Assembly (NCBI RefSeq): GCF_022049065.2
Contig: NZ_CP095743.1
Location: 759,001 to 823,000, forward strand
Length of the DNA stretch: 64,000 nucleotides
Source: Niallia sp. Man26
GTDB lineage: Bacteria; Bacillota; Bacilli; Bacillales; Cytobacillaceae
Direction: 5' to 3'
Part shown: positions 50,480-60,829 of the stretch, in pieces
How the letters are laid out: every line of letters begins with the position of its first letter
How positions within the stretch are numbered: position 1 is the first letter of the stretch
The notes under the pieces: model-generated
The model's database searches: none
Seen by the model: only the letters and a program-made list of their open reading frames with translations
What the model was told of the DNA's origin: nothing
Position numbers and translations under genes: made by a program

Positions 50480-51424
50480 ATGGAGCGATCAGAGTATAGA
50501 CAAACCAGAAAGAAAAAAAGAAAGCTGAGAAAAGGCAGAGTCTTTTTCTTGTTTCTTGTTTTGTTGATAATATTTGCGGCTGTATACATATTTGTTCAAT
50601 ATAATGCCGGGAAAAAAAAGGCACTGGAAAATGGTGCAATAGAAAAGGTTGAATATGAATTTAATGGGGAAAAAGACCAGTATGGCGGGACAAATGTCCT
50701 TTTATTAGGTAGTGATGCTAGAGAAGGAGATACAAAATACCGCACAGACACGATTATGGTAGCCCAGTTTCATCCGGACAAGGGCACATATAAACTAATT
50801 TCCTTAATGCGTGATATGTATGTTGATATACCTGGAAACGGTCAGGGCAGAATTAACACAGCTTTCACAATTGGCGGACCAGAGCTGTTGCGGCAAACAA
50901 TCAAGGAGAACTTTGATATAGACCTTCAATATTACGCAATTGTCAATTTCCAAGGATTTGAGGCACTTATTGATGAGACATTCCCAGATGGGGTGGAGAT
51001 AGACGTCGAAAAGAGGATGTCAGAGAATATTGGGGTAACATTGGAGCCTGGCCTGCAAAAGCTGAACGGAAAGCAGCTGCTTGGTTATGTGCGCTTTAGA
51101 CATGATGCTATCTCTGATTTCGGTAGGGTAGAAAGACAGCAAAAAACCCTTGAAGCACTTGCTTCACAAATTTCAGGGGTGCAGACAGTTGCTAAACTCC
51201 CTAAATTGGCTGGTGTTATGATGCCGTATATTAATACGAGCATGAGTACAAAAGACATCTTGTATATTGGGTCTGATTTAATTCGCAATAAAGACCAAGA
51301 AGTAGAGACATTGAGAGTTCCTGTTGATGGGACTTATCAAGATCTTCGAGTCAATGGTTCTGCTGTGCTTGATGTAGATATAGACACAAATAAAGAAGAA
51401 ATACATGAGTTTTTATCTAAATAA
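50480..51424 (+). CDS. LytR-CpsA-Psr (LCP) family phosphotransferase
   Basis: 314 residues: basic cytoplasmic tail (RKKKRKLRKGR), one membrane helix (VFFLFLVLLIIFAAVYIFVQ) and an extracytoplasmic LCP domain with NVLLLGSDAREGDTKYRTDTIMVAQ, SLMRDMYVDIPG, and RFRHDAISDFGRVERQQ. LCP enzymes attach wall teichoic acid or other polymers to peptidoglycan. AAAGGAAACA about 12 bases upstream of ATG 50480 is the likely ribosome binding site. Monocistronic. Confidence 0.92.
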   Translation: MERSEYRQTRKKKRKLRKGRVFFLFLVLLIIFAAVYIFVQYNAGKKKALENGAIEKVEYEFNGEKDQYGGTNVLLLGSDAREGDTKYRTDTIMVAQFHPDKGTYKLISLMRDMYVDIPGNGQGRINTAFTIGGPELLRQTIKENFDIDLQYYAIVNFQGFEALIDETFPDGVEIDVEKRMSENIGVTLEPGLQKLNGKQLLGYVRFRHDAISDFGRVERQQKTLEALASQISGVQTVAKLPKLAGVMMPYINTSMSTKDILYIGSDLIRNKDQEVETLRVPVDGTYQDLRVNGSAVLDVDIDTNKEEIHEFLSK

Positions 51425-51565
51425 AGGGAGACTAAAGCAAATATACTGTATTTAGGGACGATAAGCGGATTTTTGTTAAGTAACCTTAGCGCTAACTAGC
51501 GTTTCGTATTGGTCTGCTGAGAAACATAAACCTGCTTGAAATGATATGCCAAGGAGTTTTCGTTT

Positions 51566-52192
51566 ATGGATATAGCTACAATAAAAGAATGGTTTACACT
51601 AGATAATATCATGCAATTAATAGAGAGCTACCGGGCGTTCGGTCCGTTGCCAGGCATTTTGCTGCCTTTACTAGAATCGTTTGTCCCTTTTCTGCCCCTA
51701 TTTTTGTTCATTTTGGCAAATGTGAATGCCTTTGGGTTTTGGCTCGGCTTCCTGTTTTCATGGATAGGAACTTGCGGAGGGGCGCTGCTCGTATTTTTGC
51801 TTGTTAGAAAATATGGACAAAAGAGGCTTTTGCGCTTTATTCGTAACCATAAAAAAGTGCAAAAGCTCATGGTTTGGATAGAGAGACATGGGTTTGGACC
51901 GCTGTTTATCTTGCTGTGTTTTCCTTTCACCCCGTCGGCTTTAGTAAATATTGTGGCAGGTCTCTCCCGTATCCGTGTAAAACAATATTTTCTTGCTGTT
52001 GTGGCAGGCAAGCTAGTCATGATCAGCACCATAAGCTTTATTGGTTATGACTTGAAGTCGATGATTACACATCCGATACGGACAATTCCAGTTGCAATCG
52101 CGATTTTTATCCTATGGTATGTAGGAAAAAGAGTCGAGGCAAGAATGAATGTTACGGCAGAAAAAGAAAGAGAAAGAGAACATGGAAATTAA
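51566..52192 (+). CDS. yhjE: TVP38/TMEM64-type membrane protein (YhjE)
   Basis: 208 residues, six predicted helices including FGFWLGFLFSWIGTCGGALLVFLLVRKYG and the SNARE-associated signature FGPLFILLCFPFTPSALVNIVAGLSRI. The YhjE position, directly before a signal peptidase gene, is as in B. subtilis. Related DedA-like proteins flip or transport lipids or ions. AGGAGTTTTCGTTT precedes ATG 51566. Signal peptidase starts 31 bases downstream. Confidence 0.85.
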   Translation: MDIATIKEWFTLDNIMQLIESYRAFGPLPGILLPLLESFVPFLPLFLFILANVNAFGFWLGFLFSWIGTCGGALLVFLLVRKYGQKRLLRFIRNHKKVQKLMVWIERHGFGPLFILLCFPFTPSALVNIVAGLSRIRVKQYFLAVVAGKLVMISTISFIGYDLKSMITHPIRTIPVAIAIFILWYVGKRVEARMNVTAEKEREREHGN

Positions 52193-52223
52193 TGTTCCAA
52201 ACAATGCATGGAGGAGATAGCAT

Positions 52224-52778
52224 TTGAAAGAAGCAATAAAAAGAGAAAGCATAGAATGGATTAAAGCATTTGCTATCGGAATCATCATCTTTGTTATCAT
52301 TCGCGCATTCTTTTTCTCCAATTATGTGGTTGAGGGCGAATCGATGATGCCTACATTGCAGGATGGAGATAAATTAGTCGTTAATAAGATTGGCTATAAA
52401 GTCAGTGATTTTCATCATTTTGATGTGATTGTTTTCCACGCGAATGATAAAGAAGACTATGTAAAAAGGGTGATAGGTGTTCCAGGGGATAAGATTGAGT
52501 ATAAGGATGATCACCTGTATATTAACGGAAAAAAATATGAAGAGAATTTTTTGGATGCTTACCGTAGTCAAGTAAGTGCTGGAAAGCTGACAGGGGATTT
52601 TACCCTTGAGGAAATTACTGGAGAACAAGCAGTGCCGAAAGGAAAGCTGTTTGTGCTCGGTGATAATCGGCTGGGCAGCTGGGACAGCAGACATTTTGGT
52701 TTTATAAATATCGATCAGGTAGTCGGCAAAGTTTCTTTACGTTACTGGCCGCTCCGTGATACTCAATTTTCCTTTTAA
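52224..52778 (+). CDS. sipV: Type I signal peptidase (SipV position)
   Basis: 184 residues. One N-terminal helix (KAFAIGIIIFVIIRAFFF), catalytic Ser40 in VEGESMMPTLQDGD and catalytic Lys81 in EDYVKRVIGVPGD, then GDNR-box LGDNRLGSWDSRHFG. Removes signal peptides at the outer membrane face. TTG start after ATGGAGGAGATAG. Symbol is by synteny with yhjE; the length is closer to SipS/T than to SipV. Confidence 0.93.
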   Translation: MKEAIKRESIEWIKAFAIGIIIFVIIRAFFFSNYVVEGESMMPTLQDGDKLVVNKIGYKVSDFHHFDVIVFHANDKEDYVKRVIGVPGDKIEYKDDHLYINGKKYEENFLDAYRSQVSAGKLTGDFTLEEITGEQAVPKGKLFVLGDNRLGSWDSRHFGFINIDQVVGKVSLRYWPLRDTQFSF

Positions 52779-52782
52779 GAAT

Positions 52783-52807
52783 GGGCTCTTTTAGAGCCTT
52801 TTTTTTA
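52783..52807 (+). terminator. Rho-independent terminator
   Basis: GGCTC/GAGCC stem with a TTTTA loop and a long T run. Confidence 0.82.
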
Positions 52808-52915
52808 TGGAATAACCGTGAAAATATTGGCAAGTGGAATCCAAGTACTCTTTCATACGGAAACATTTGTTTCTATGATATTATAAAGAGAGAAATTAAG
52901 TTCGAGGAGGCAATT

Positions 52916-55900
52916 ATGTCTGTTAGATTATTATCCGGACGATCAGGCAGCGGAAAGACTGCCTTTTGTATAGATTCGATTCGGGAGAAGCTGTTCGCAG
53001 ATCCTGAAGGCAATCCAATTATTTACTTAGTGCCAGATCAAATGACATTTCTGTCAGACCAAAGCTTGGCTGCGAGCGAAGGGCTTGGCGGCATGTTCCG
53101 TGCCCAAGTTTACAGCTTTACAAGACTTGCGTGGAGGGTTTTGCAGGAGACTGGAGGCATCTCGAGACAGCATATTAACAGCGTCGGAATCAGCATGCTC
53201 ATCCGCAGCATTATCGAAGAAAAGAAAGAAGAGTTGTTCCTGTTTAAGAAGGTGGCAGACAAGAACGGCTTTATTGGACAAGTCGAACAGCTTGTAACAG
53301 AATTCAGAAGATATTGCGTTACACCAGAGGAGCTTGACAGCAGGCAGCAAGACATAGAGGGAGCTGGAGATGGCGACAAGGCTCTTTTGGACAAACTGCA
53401 TGATTTGGAAATTATTTATCAAAGCTTCGAGGAAAATATGCTGGGCAAGTATATTGATGGAGAAGATTATTTCCGCCTCCTTGCAGAGAAAATCAACAGC
53501 TCTGAATATTTAAAGAAAGCAGAAGTTTTCATTGACGGTTTCTACAGCTTTACACCGCAGGAATATTTAATTATTCAGGAGCTTATCCAGGTTTGTGAGA
53601 ATGTAACGATTACTTTTACTATGGACAAGCCTGACCGAAACAGTTTTGCAGATGAATTAGACCTTTTCCGGATGTCAAAGGAAACTTACGCAACTGTTTA
53701 TGAAATGGCAAGACAAATCGGTGTGGAAGTAGAGGAGGAAAATTTTGCTGAAGTGCATAAAAATATGCACCACTCCCTTCAACATATCGAGGCACATTTT
53801 GACAGCAGGCCAGCTCTCCCGTTTTTTGGAGAAAGTGCTGTGTTGTTTGCAGAAAGCGTTAATCCGAGGGCAGAAATAGAGGGCATTGCTCGGGAAATTA
53901 AAAAGCTTATTAGAAAAAAAGGCTACCGCTATCGTGATATTAGTCTCTTATCCCGGAATACGGTAGAATACCAAAATATAATAGAAACTATCTTTGCCGA
54001 TTATGAAATTCCTTTTTTTATTGACCAGAAAAGAACGATGCATTTCCATCCGCTTGTCGAGCTGATTCGCTCTACCTTGGAAATAATAGAAACAAACTGG
54101 CGGTACGAGCCTGTTTTCAGGGCAATTAAGACAGAGCTGCTGTTTCCAATGCATATGCAAAAGCGCAACATCAGAGAAAATGTGGACAAGCTAGAAAACT
54201 ACTGCTTAGCATATGGAATAAAGGGAGAAAAATGGACGAGCAAGGAACGCTGGAAATATAGAAGATTTCAAGGGCTAGAATGGGATCAAGGGGTACAGAC
54301 AGACAGTGAAAGACAAATGGAGCAGGAGCTGAATGAGCTTCGCCTTTCATTGGCTGCACCGATTACACGGCTGGCCACCAGGCTGAAGAGAGCAAAATCA
54401 GGAAGAGCAAAATGTGAGGCTCTATATCTCTACTTGGAAGAACTAGAGGTTCCAGAAAAAATGGAATTATGGAAAGTGGAGCTTGAAGAGCAGGGGGAGC
54501 TTGTTAAAGCAGGTGAACACGACCAAGCGTGGAACAGCATCATAGACCTTCTCGATCAATTTGTTGAGATTTTAGGAGACGAGGAGATAGCAAGAAAACA
54601 ATTTGCGACCATATTGGATGCTGGGCTTGATACCCTTAAGTTTTCTTTAGTTCCGCCAGCAATAGATCAGGTGCTTATTGCTGATCTTGAGAACTCCAGG
54701 CTTGGCACCATAAAGGCTGCCTTTGTTATCGGGATGAATGAAGGGGTTTTTCCTGCCAAGTTTACAGATGAAGGGATTTTTGCAGACAGTGACAGGGAAA
54801 GTCTTGTAGAAGCTGGAATGAAGCTAGCACCTACAAGCAAAACTAGATTGCTTGATGAAGAGTTTCTTGCATACAAAGCATTTACAACACCGTCTGACAG
54901 ATTGTATTTAACATACCCGCTGGCAAATGATGAAGGCAAATCTCTGCTGCCATCTGTGTATGTAAAACGGATGCGCGATTTTGTGCCAGAAGCAAAAACG
55001 CTCTACTTTATGGCTGATCCTAAGGATCTTTCCAGTCTCGGACAGCTCGATTATGCAGTTGATATGAGAACAAGCTTGTCTTACTTAAATGGCCAGCTGC
55101 AGCTGAAGAAAAGAAATTACCAAATTTATGATTTTTGGTGGGATGTTTATAACACCTATATAGAAGACCCTAAATTCCAGCCAATCGCGAAAAAAGTGTT
55201 CTCAAGCTTAACCTATCAAAACAGGACGAGTGAGCTCACAGAAGAAACGAGCAGCGATTTATATGGGGAAAGCATAACAGCGAGTGTTTCACGGATGGAA
55301 TTGTTCCAGTCATGTCCGTTTTCTCATTTTGCCACACATGGCTTAAAGCTTAGAGAGAGACAAGTGTACAGACTTGAGGCGCCTGCTATTGGAGACTTAT
55401 TTCATGCTGCCTTGAAATATATTGCTGAAACAGTGCTTCATGAAAATATGATGTGGTCGGATTTGACGAGACAGCAATGTGAGGTTCTAGCAAAAGATGC
55501 TGTCGAAATGCTTGCTCCTAAATTGCAAAATGAGATATTGCTGAGCACAAACAGACATCACTATATTAAGAGAAAGCTGGAGCAGATTATTAGCAGAGCT
55601 TCTTTCATCCTGAGCGAGCATGCCAAATACAGCGGCTTTGCACCGATTGATTTGGAGCTGGAATTTGGGCCGAAAGGCAAGCTTCCGCCAATGGCCTTTT
55701 CGTTAAAGAATGGCACGAAAATGGAGCTTGTCGGCAGGATTGACCGTGTTGACAAAGCTGAGCTTGATAATGAAGTATATTTGCGTGTAATCGATTATAA
55801 ATCAAGTGCACATGAACTCAATATGAATGAAGTATATTACGGCCTGTCTTTGCAAATGCTGACATATTTAGATTTGATTATTTCCAACAGCAGCATTCTT

Positions 55901-56413
55901 GTTGATAAAGAAGCAAATCCTGCAGGAGTGCTATACTTCCATGTCCATAATCCAATCTTGAGCAGCAAGAAAATCTTGACGCTTGATGAAATCGAAGAGG
56001 AATTGTTTAAAAAGTTTAAGATGAATGGATTAATGCTTGGAAAAGAGGAAGTTATTAAGCTGATGGACGGCAGTCTTGAAAAAGGCGATTCACCTATTGT
56101 TCCAGCAGGTGTGAAAACAGACGGAACATTAACGAAACGTTCTAAAGTTGCAAGCAGGGAGGACTTTTATTCCCTTCAGAAATTTGTTCGCCATAAATAT
56201 GTGGAAACAGGCAATAAAATAATTGGCGGCAATGTTGATATTTCTCCGTATCAATTAAAAGAAAAATCACCATGTACATTTTGTTCATTCAAGTCTGTCT
56301 GTCAGTTCGATGAAGGTCTTGAATCAAACCAATATCGAAAGCTGCAAACCTTCTCGAAGGAAGAAGCACTTGATTTGATCAGAAAGGAGGCAAACACACA
56401 TGAAGAGTATTGA
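52916..56413 (+). CDS. addB: AddB subunit of the AddAB helicase-nuclease
   Basis: 1165 residues from ATG 52916 after CGAGGAGGCAATT, the length of B. subtilis AddB (an upstream in-frame start at 52781 overlaps the terminator and is rejected). Walker A GRSGSGKT (Lys14); C-terminal RecB-type nuclease with VIDYKSS; four-cysteine iron-sulfur staple from CPFSHF and the final CTFCSFKSVC. With AddA it resects double-strand ends to Chi. Overlaps addA by 14 bases. Confidence 0.97.
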   Translation: MSVRLLSGRSGSGKTAFCIDSIREKLFADPEGNPIIYLVPDQMTFLSDQSLAASEGLGGMFRAQVYSFTRLAWRVLQETGGISRQHINSVGISMLIRSIIEEKKEELFLFKKVADKNGFIGQVEQLVTEFRRYCVTPEELDSRQQDIEGAGDGDKALLDKLHDLEIIYQSFEENMLGKYIDGEDYFRLLAEKINSSEYLKKAEVFIDGFYSFTPQEYLIIQELIQVCENVTITFTMDKPDRNSFADELDLFRMSKETYATVYEMARQIGVEVEEENFAEVHKNMHHSLQHIEAHFDSRPALPFFGESAVLFAESVNPRAEIEGIAREIKKLIRKKGYRYRDISLLSRNTVEYQNIIETIFADYEIPFFIDQKRTMHFHPLVELIRSTLEIIETNWRYEPVFRAIKTELLFPMHMQKRNIRENVDKLENYCLAYGIKGEKWTSKERWKYRRFQGLEWDQGVQTDSERQMEQELNELRLSLAAPITRLATRLKRAKSGRAKCEALYLYLEELEVPEKMELWKVELEEQGELVKAGEHDQAWNSIIDLLDQFVEILGDEEIARKQFATILDAGLDTLKFSLVPPAIDQVLIADLENSRLGTIKAAFVIGMNEGVFPAKFTDEGIFADSDRESLVEAGMKLAPTSKTRLLDEEFLAYKAFTTPSDRLYLTYPLANDEGKSLLPSVYVKRMRDFVPEAKTLYFMADPKDLSSLGQLDYAVDMRTSLSYLNGQLQLKKRNYQIYDFWWDVYNTYIEDPKFQPIAKKVFSSLTYQNRTSELTEETSSDLYGESITASVSRMELFQSCPFSHFATHGLKLRERQVYRLEAPAIGDLFHAALKYIAETVLHENMMWSDLTRQQCEVLAKDAVEMLAPKLQNEILLSTNRHHYIKRKLEQIISRASFILSEHAKYSGFAPIDLELEFGPKGKLPPMAFSLKNGTKMELVGRIDRVDKAELDNEVYLRVIDYKSSAHELNMNEVYYGLSLQMLTYLDLIISNSSILVDKEANPAGVLYFHVHNPILSSKKILTLDEIEEELFKKFKMNGLMLGKEEVIKLMDGSLEKGDSPIVPAGVKTDGTLTKRSKVASREDFYSLQKFVRHKYVETGNKIIGGNVDISPYQLKEKSPCTFCSFKSVCQFDEGLESNQYRKLQTFSKEEALDLIRKEANTHEEY

Positions 56414-59400
56414 TATACCGCCGAAACCGCTTGATGCGACCTGGACAGATGATCAATGGAAAGCAATCAGCTTGAGTGGAAATGATATTTTAGTGGCAGC
56501 TGCGGCAGGATCAGGAAAAACAGCCGTTCTTGTAGAAAGAATGATACGCAAGATTGTTTCTGATAATCCAATAAATGTTGATGAGCTGCTTGTTGTTACA
56601 TTTACTAATGCATCAGCGGCAGAAATGAAGCATCGTATTGGAGATGTGCTTGAAAAGGAGATAAATGCTAATCCAAAATCACAGCACTTGAAAAAACAAT
56701 TAGTTCTATTGAATAAGGCCCATATATCAACTATTCATTCTTTTTGCTTAGAAGTAATCCGCAAATATTATTATATGATTGACCTGGACCCTGGCTTTCG
56801 CATTGCTGATGAGACAGAAGCACAATTGATGCGGGATGAATGTGTGGAAGATTTATTTGAGGAAGAATATGGACAAAGTGAAAATTCGGCATTTTTTGAT
56901 TTAGTTGATGCCTTCACAAATGATAGAAGTGATGATGCACTTCAGAAAATCATACAGGAAGTGTATGATTTTTCACGGGCAAATCCTTCTCCGTCGGCGT
57001 ATTTGGAGTCTTTAGCAAATATGTATGACATCGAGGAAACGGCGGCAATTGAAGACCTTCCATTTGCAAAAGAGCTGCTTGCAGATATAGGGCTTCAATT
57101 GGACGGAGTTCGGCAGCTTTTGGAATATGGATTAGAATTGACGAAGCGTCCTTTCGGTCCTGCGCCAAGAGCGGGCAATTTTGTTGATGATTTACATCTT
57201 TTGGATATTATTCAAAGGGCGAAAGACGACTCATGGAAAACGATGTATGACGCGATGCAAACATTGAAATTCTCAAGAGCTAAGGCATGCAAAGGGGATG
57301 AGTATGATCCTGCTTTAATTGAAGAAGCCCAAAAGGTCAGAGATAGAGCGAAAAAAATATTGCAGGAGCTGCAGAGTGAATTATTCGGCAGGCTGCCTGA
57401 AGGTTTTATAAAAGACATGCGAGAAATGAAAGTCCATGTGGAAACATTGACGAGACTTGTAGCTTCCTTCTCCGATCGTTTCCAAAGAATGAAATCGGAA
57501 AAAGGCTTAGTCGATTTTGCTGACTTAGAGCATTACTGTTTGGAGATTTTACGTGAGCCTGAAGCAAAAGAGCTTGTGCCGTCTGTGGCAGCAGTGCAAT
57601 ACCGCAAGCAGTTTAAGGAAGTGCTGATAGATGAGTATCAGGATGTCAACATGGTGCAGGAGTCCATATTGCAGCTTGTTACAGCAGACAGTGAAACAGC
57701 GGGAAATCTGTTTATGGTTGGCGATGTAAAACAATCTATCTATCGATTCCGGCTTGCAGAACCAAACCTGTTTTTATCTAAATATAATCGTTATCAAGCA
57801 GATGAGAATACAGGCTATAAGATTGACCTTGCCAGAAATTTCCGAAGCAGAAAAGAGGTTTTGGACGGTACAAACTATCTGTTCAAGCAGATAATGGGGG
57901 TCAAAGTCGGCGAAATTGAATATGACAAAGATGCTGAGTTGGCAAAGGGAGCTGCTTATCCAGAGGATGCTGCTTTTCCAATTGAATTGGCTCTTGTTAA
58001 CCAAAATTCTGCAGCCACGACTGAAGAAGGTGACGGAGAGACTGGTGAATTCGATGCACAGGAAATGGAGCAGTCTCAGCTTGAAGCACGGGTGATTGCC
58101 CAAAAAATAAGAGAGCTATTCGATCACAAGCAGGAAGTATATGATGCAAAAACGAAATCGTACCGTCCAGCTATGTATAAGGATATGGTGATTCTACTTC
58201 GTTCGATGACATGGGCGCCAGCCATCATGGAAGAATTAAAGCAATTTAATATTCCGACATATGCTAATTTGACGACAGGCTATTTCGAATCAACGGAAGT
58301 CAACATCATGATGTCATTGCTTAAAGTAATAGACAATCCATATCAAGATATTCCGTTGGCTGCTGTGCTCCGTTCCCCTATAGTCGGGTTAACAGAAGAA
58401 GACTTGAGCAGAATTAGAATTGAAAAGAAGCAAGGAGCATTCTATGATGCTGTTAAAGCATATATGAGTGTTAACAAAAATGACGCCTTGCAGGAGATGC
58501 TTGCACCATTCTTTGAATTATTGAATGAATGGAGAACAGAGGCAAGGCGTGGAGCTTTGTCAGATTTGATTTGGAGGCTCTATAGAGATACGCATTTTTA
58601 TGATTTTGTCGGCGGATTGCCTGGAGGCAATCAGCGCCAGGCTAACTTGCGGGCATTGTTTGACCGGGCCCGTCAATACGAGGCAACCTCTTTCCGCGGG
58701 CTTTTCCGCTTTTTACGGTTTATTGAACGGATGAGAGACAGAGGGAATGACCTGGGGGCAGCCAGGGCCTTAACAGAGCAGGAAGATGTTGTCCGAATCA
58801 TGACAATCCACAGCAGCAAGGGACTGGAATTTCCGTTTGTTTTCCTTGCTGGCATTGGCAGAGAATTCAACACAATGGATTTGCGCAAGCCGTTCCTGCT
58901 TGATAAAGATCTCGGGTTTGCGACAAAGTATATTCATGCTCAAAAACGAATCTCTTACCCGTCTCTTGCACAAATAGCATTTACGAAGAAGAAGCGAATG
59001 GAGCTTTTAGCAGAGGAAATGCGGGTGCTATACGTAGCGCTGACAAGAGCGAAGGAAAAATTAGTGCTGATCGGCTCTGTTAAGGATATCGAGAAGTCTA
59101 AACAAAAATGGGCACAAGCTGCTGGACATTCCAATTGGCTGTTAAATGAGTTCGACAGAGCATCTGCCCGCTCTTATTTAGATTGGATTGGGCCAGCCCT
59201 TGTAAGACATAAGGATGCATCTGGCATACATCTGGAAACATGGATGGAAAAAGGAGAAGTGTCTGTCCATCCTTCAGCATGGGAAATCCGAATTCTTCAA
59301 AAAGAAGATATTCTTAAACTTACTGTAGACGATTTGGAAGAACAAGAGAGCTGGCTGGAAAAGGTGACAAGCGGAAAAGTGATGGACATTTCCTCTGAAT

Positions 59401-60125
59401 ATAAAGAGCAAATCCAAAAAACTCTCGCCTGGAAGTATTTGTACCCGCATGGCACAATATATCGTTCCAAACAGTCCGTGTCCGAGTTGAAAAGGCAAAG
59501 TGAACGGTTGGATGAACAAAGCGGCACAGAAATTCAGCCACGTCGCAAAACGATTTGGAACAGACCGAAGTTTATGCAGGAGAAAAAGCTGAGTCCTGCA
59601 GAAAAAGGAACAGCCATGCATATGGTGATGCAGCATATCCGATTGGATGAAGCTATAACAGAAGACAGTATCAGGCAGCTTGTTGATGAAATGCAGACAA
59701 AGGAGCTTCTGACACCAGAACAAGCAGAGGCAATTGAAGCAGGGCAGATTGTCTCCTTCTTCCAGTCAGAACTTGGAGAGCGCATGCGTAATGCAAAAAA
59801 GCTTGTTCGTGAGATTCCATTCAACATTGCCTATCCGTCAAGCTCTGTGTATAAGGATTGGCAAGGAGAGAACGAGCCAATTTTAGTCCAAGGTATCATC
59901 GACGTCTATTTTGAGGATGAAAAAGGCACAGTGCTGCTTGATTATAAAACAGATTCTATTCTAGACCGGTTTAAAGGCGGATATATGGAGGCCAAGCCAG
60001 TATTAGAAGCGCGCTATCGTGTTCAAATTGACTTGTATGCTGATTCACTGGAGAAAATTCTTAAGAAAAAAATCGATGAAAAATATTTATTCTTCTTTGA
60101 TGGAGCGAATATCTTACCGATGTAA
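56400..60125 (+). CDS. addA: AddA subunit of the AddAB helicase-nuclease
   Basis: 1241 residues, full length. UvrD/Rep-type helicase: Walker A AAAAGSGKTAVLVER (Lys40), VDELLVVTFTNASAAEMK, DEYQDVN (motif II), and TIHSSKGLEFPFVFLAG; C-terminal nuclease motif VLLDYKTDSI. Powers strand separation and cuts DNA ends for RecA loading. Coupled to addB. A terminator follows; the sbcD and sbcC genes that come next in B. subtilis are missing here. Confidence 0.97.
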   Translation: MKSIDIPPKPLDATWTDDQWKAISLSGNDILVAAAAGSGKTAVLVERMIRKIVSDNPINVDELLVVTFTNASAAEMKHRIGDVLEKEINANPKSQHLKKQLVLLNKAHISTIHSFCLEVIRKYYYMIDLDPGFRIADETEAQLMRDECVEDLFEEEYGQSENSAFFDLVDAFTNDRSDDALQKIIQEVYDFSRANPSPSAYLESLANMYDIEETAAIEDLPFAKELLADIGLQLDGVRQLLEYGLELTKRPFGPAPRAGNFVDDLHLLDIIQRAKDDSWKTMYDAMQTLKFSRAKACKGDEYDPALIEEAQKVRDRAKKILQELQSELFGRLPEGFIKDMREMKVHVETLTRLVASFSDRFQRMKSEKGLVDFADLEHYCLEILREPEAKELVPSVAAVQYRKQFKEVLIDEYQDVNMVQESILQLVTADSETAGNLFMVGDVKQSIYRFRLAEPNLFLSKYNRYQADENTGYKIDLARNFRSRKEVLDGTNYLFKQIMGVKVGEIEYDKDAELAKGAAYPEDAAFPIELALVNQNSAATTEEGDGETGEFDAQEMEQSQLEARVIAQKIRELFDHKQEVYDAKTKSYRPAMYKDMVILLRSMTWAPAIMEELKQFNIPTYANLTTGYFESTEVNIMMSLLKVIDNPYQDIPLAAVLRSPIVGLTEEDLSRIRIEKKQGAFYDAVKAYMSVNKNDALQEMLAPFFELLNEWRTEARRGALSDLIWRLYRDTHFYDFVGGLPGGNQRQANLRALFDRARQYEATSFRGLFRFLRFIERMRDRGNDLGAARALTEQEDVVRIMTIHSSKGLEFPFVFLAGIGREFNTMDLRKPFLLDKDLGFATKYIHAQKRISYPSLAQIAFTKKKRMELLAEEMRVLYVALTRAKEKLVLIGSVKDIEKSKQKWAQAAGHSNWLLNEFDRASARSYLDWIGPALVRHKDASGIHLETWMEKGEVSVHPSAWEIRILQKEDILKLTVDDLEEQESWLEKVTSGKVMDISSEYKEQIQKTLAWKYLYPHGTIYRSKQSVSELKRQSERLDEQSGTEIQPRRKTIWNRPKFMQEKKLSPAEKGTAMHMVMQHIRLDEAITEDSIRQLVDEMQTKELLTPEQAEAIEAGQIVSFFQSELGERMRNAKKLVREIPFNIAYPSSSVYKDWQGENEPILVQGIIDVYFEDEKGTVLLDYKTDSILDRFKGGYMEAKPVLEARYRVQIDLYADSLEKILKKKIDEKYLFFFDGANILPM

Positions 60126-60128
60126 GAC

Positions 60129-60163
60129 AAAAAGGCTGTCCGAATTATATCGGGCAGCCTTTA
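60129..60163 (+). terminator. Rho-independent terminator after addA
   Basis: AAAGGCTG(T)CCG and CGG(G)CAGCCTTT arms. Confidence 0.85.
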
Positions 60164-60237
60164 TTATTAGTTTTTTTTATGAATTGCTAATTTATTGGGG
60201 TAAGAAATCACATGCTAATAGGCAGGAGGGAAGTAAA

Positions 60238-60546
60238 ATGGCAAAAGCGAATAAAAAAATTGGAACATGTGAGTTATGTTTAAGAGAAGATGTAGAGACG
60301 ACAGCCCATCATTTAACACCTCGGGAAATGGGCGGGGCATTCTTAGGCACAGCTGATTTATGCATTCCTTGCCATAAACAAATCCATGCACTGTATACAA
60401 ATGAAGAGCTGGCAGTAAGATTGAACAAGGTTGAATTGCTGCAAGATGATCCTAAGATAGCGAAGTATTTGGCTTGGATAAAAAAACAGCCTTCTACAAA
60501 ATTGCAGAAGGTGAAAAAATCAAAGGACAGAAGAGGGAGAAAATGA
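60238..60546 (+). CDS. yisB: YisB-like HNH protein
   Basis: 102 residues from ATG 60238, preceded by GGAGGGAAGTAAA. CxxC (CELC), AHHLTPREMGG, and CIPCHKQIHALYT give an HNH/zinc fold; C-terminus is Lys-rich. Same size and position as B. subtilis YisB, between the recombination genes and gerP. Possibly a nuclease; not biochemically defined here. Confidence 0.85.
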   Translation: MAKANKKIGTCELCLREDVETTAHHLTPREMGGAFLGTADLCIPCHKQIHALYTNEELAVRLNKVELLQDDPKIAKYLAWIKKQPSTKLQKVKKSKDRRGRK

Positions 60547-60565
60547 GGCTTCTTCCCTTTGTCTG

Positions 60566-60784
60566 TCAGTTATTGGCTGTTGTCGGCTGGTCAAGCAGAC
60601 TTGTGTCTACATAATTCGTTGCGCTTAATCCATTGTTGGTAATAATAAATGCTCCAGTGTTTGATGCCCCGGAACCTAAAGAGACTTTCGAATTTCCCTT
60701 TGGGGAAATAAACAAGGAATCACCGAATTGAACAATCCCTTCTCCGACGTTAACAATTTGAACAGGTCCTACAATAGCAGGCAA
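60566..60784 (-). CDS. gerPF: Spore germination protein GerPF
   Basis: 72 residues. Begins MPAIVGPVQIVNVGEGIVQFGDS, the GerPA/GerPF family signature, with a Gly/Ser/Asn-rich second half. Last gene of the gerP operon. GerP proteins lie in the inner coat and let germinants pass to their receptors. Confidence 0.93.
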   Translation of the reverse strand: MPAIVGPVQIVNVGEGIVQFGDSLFISPKGNSKVSLGSGASNTGAFIITNNGLSATNYVDTSLLDQPTTANN

Positions 60785-60829
60785 AAGAACCTCCTCCTTT
60801 ATTTATATAGTAGCCTGGCACCAAAAAAA

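Noticed and set aside
52860..52873. GAAACATTTGTTTC palindrome upstream of addB as a LexA box
   Set aside because: The spacing and core differ from GAAC-N4-GTTC, and addAB is not normally LexA-controlled in Bacillus; left as an unassigned palindrome.
59274..59723. Minus-strand open frames inside addA
   Set aside because: Antisense to a complete, conserved gene; no start signals.
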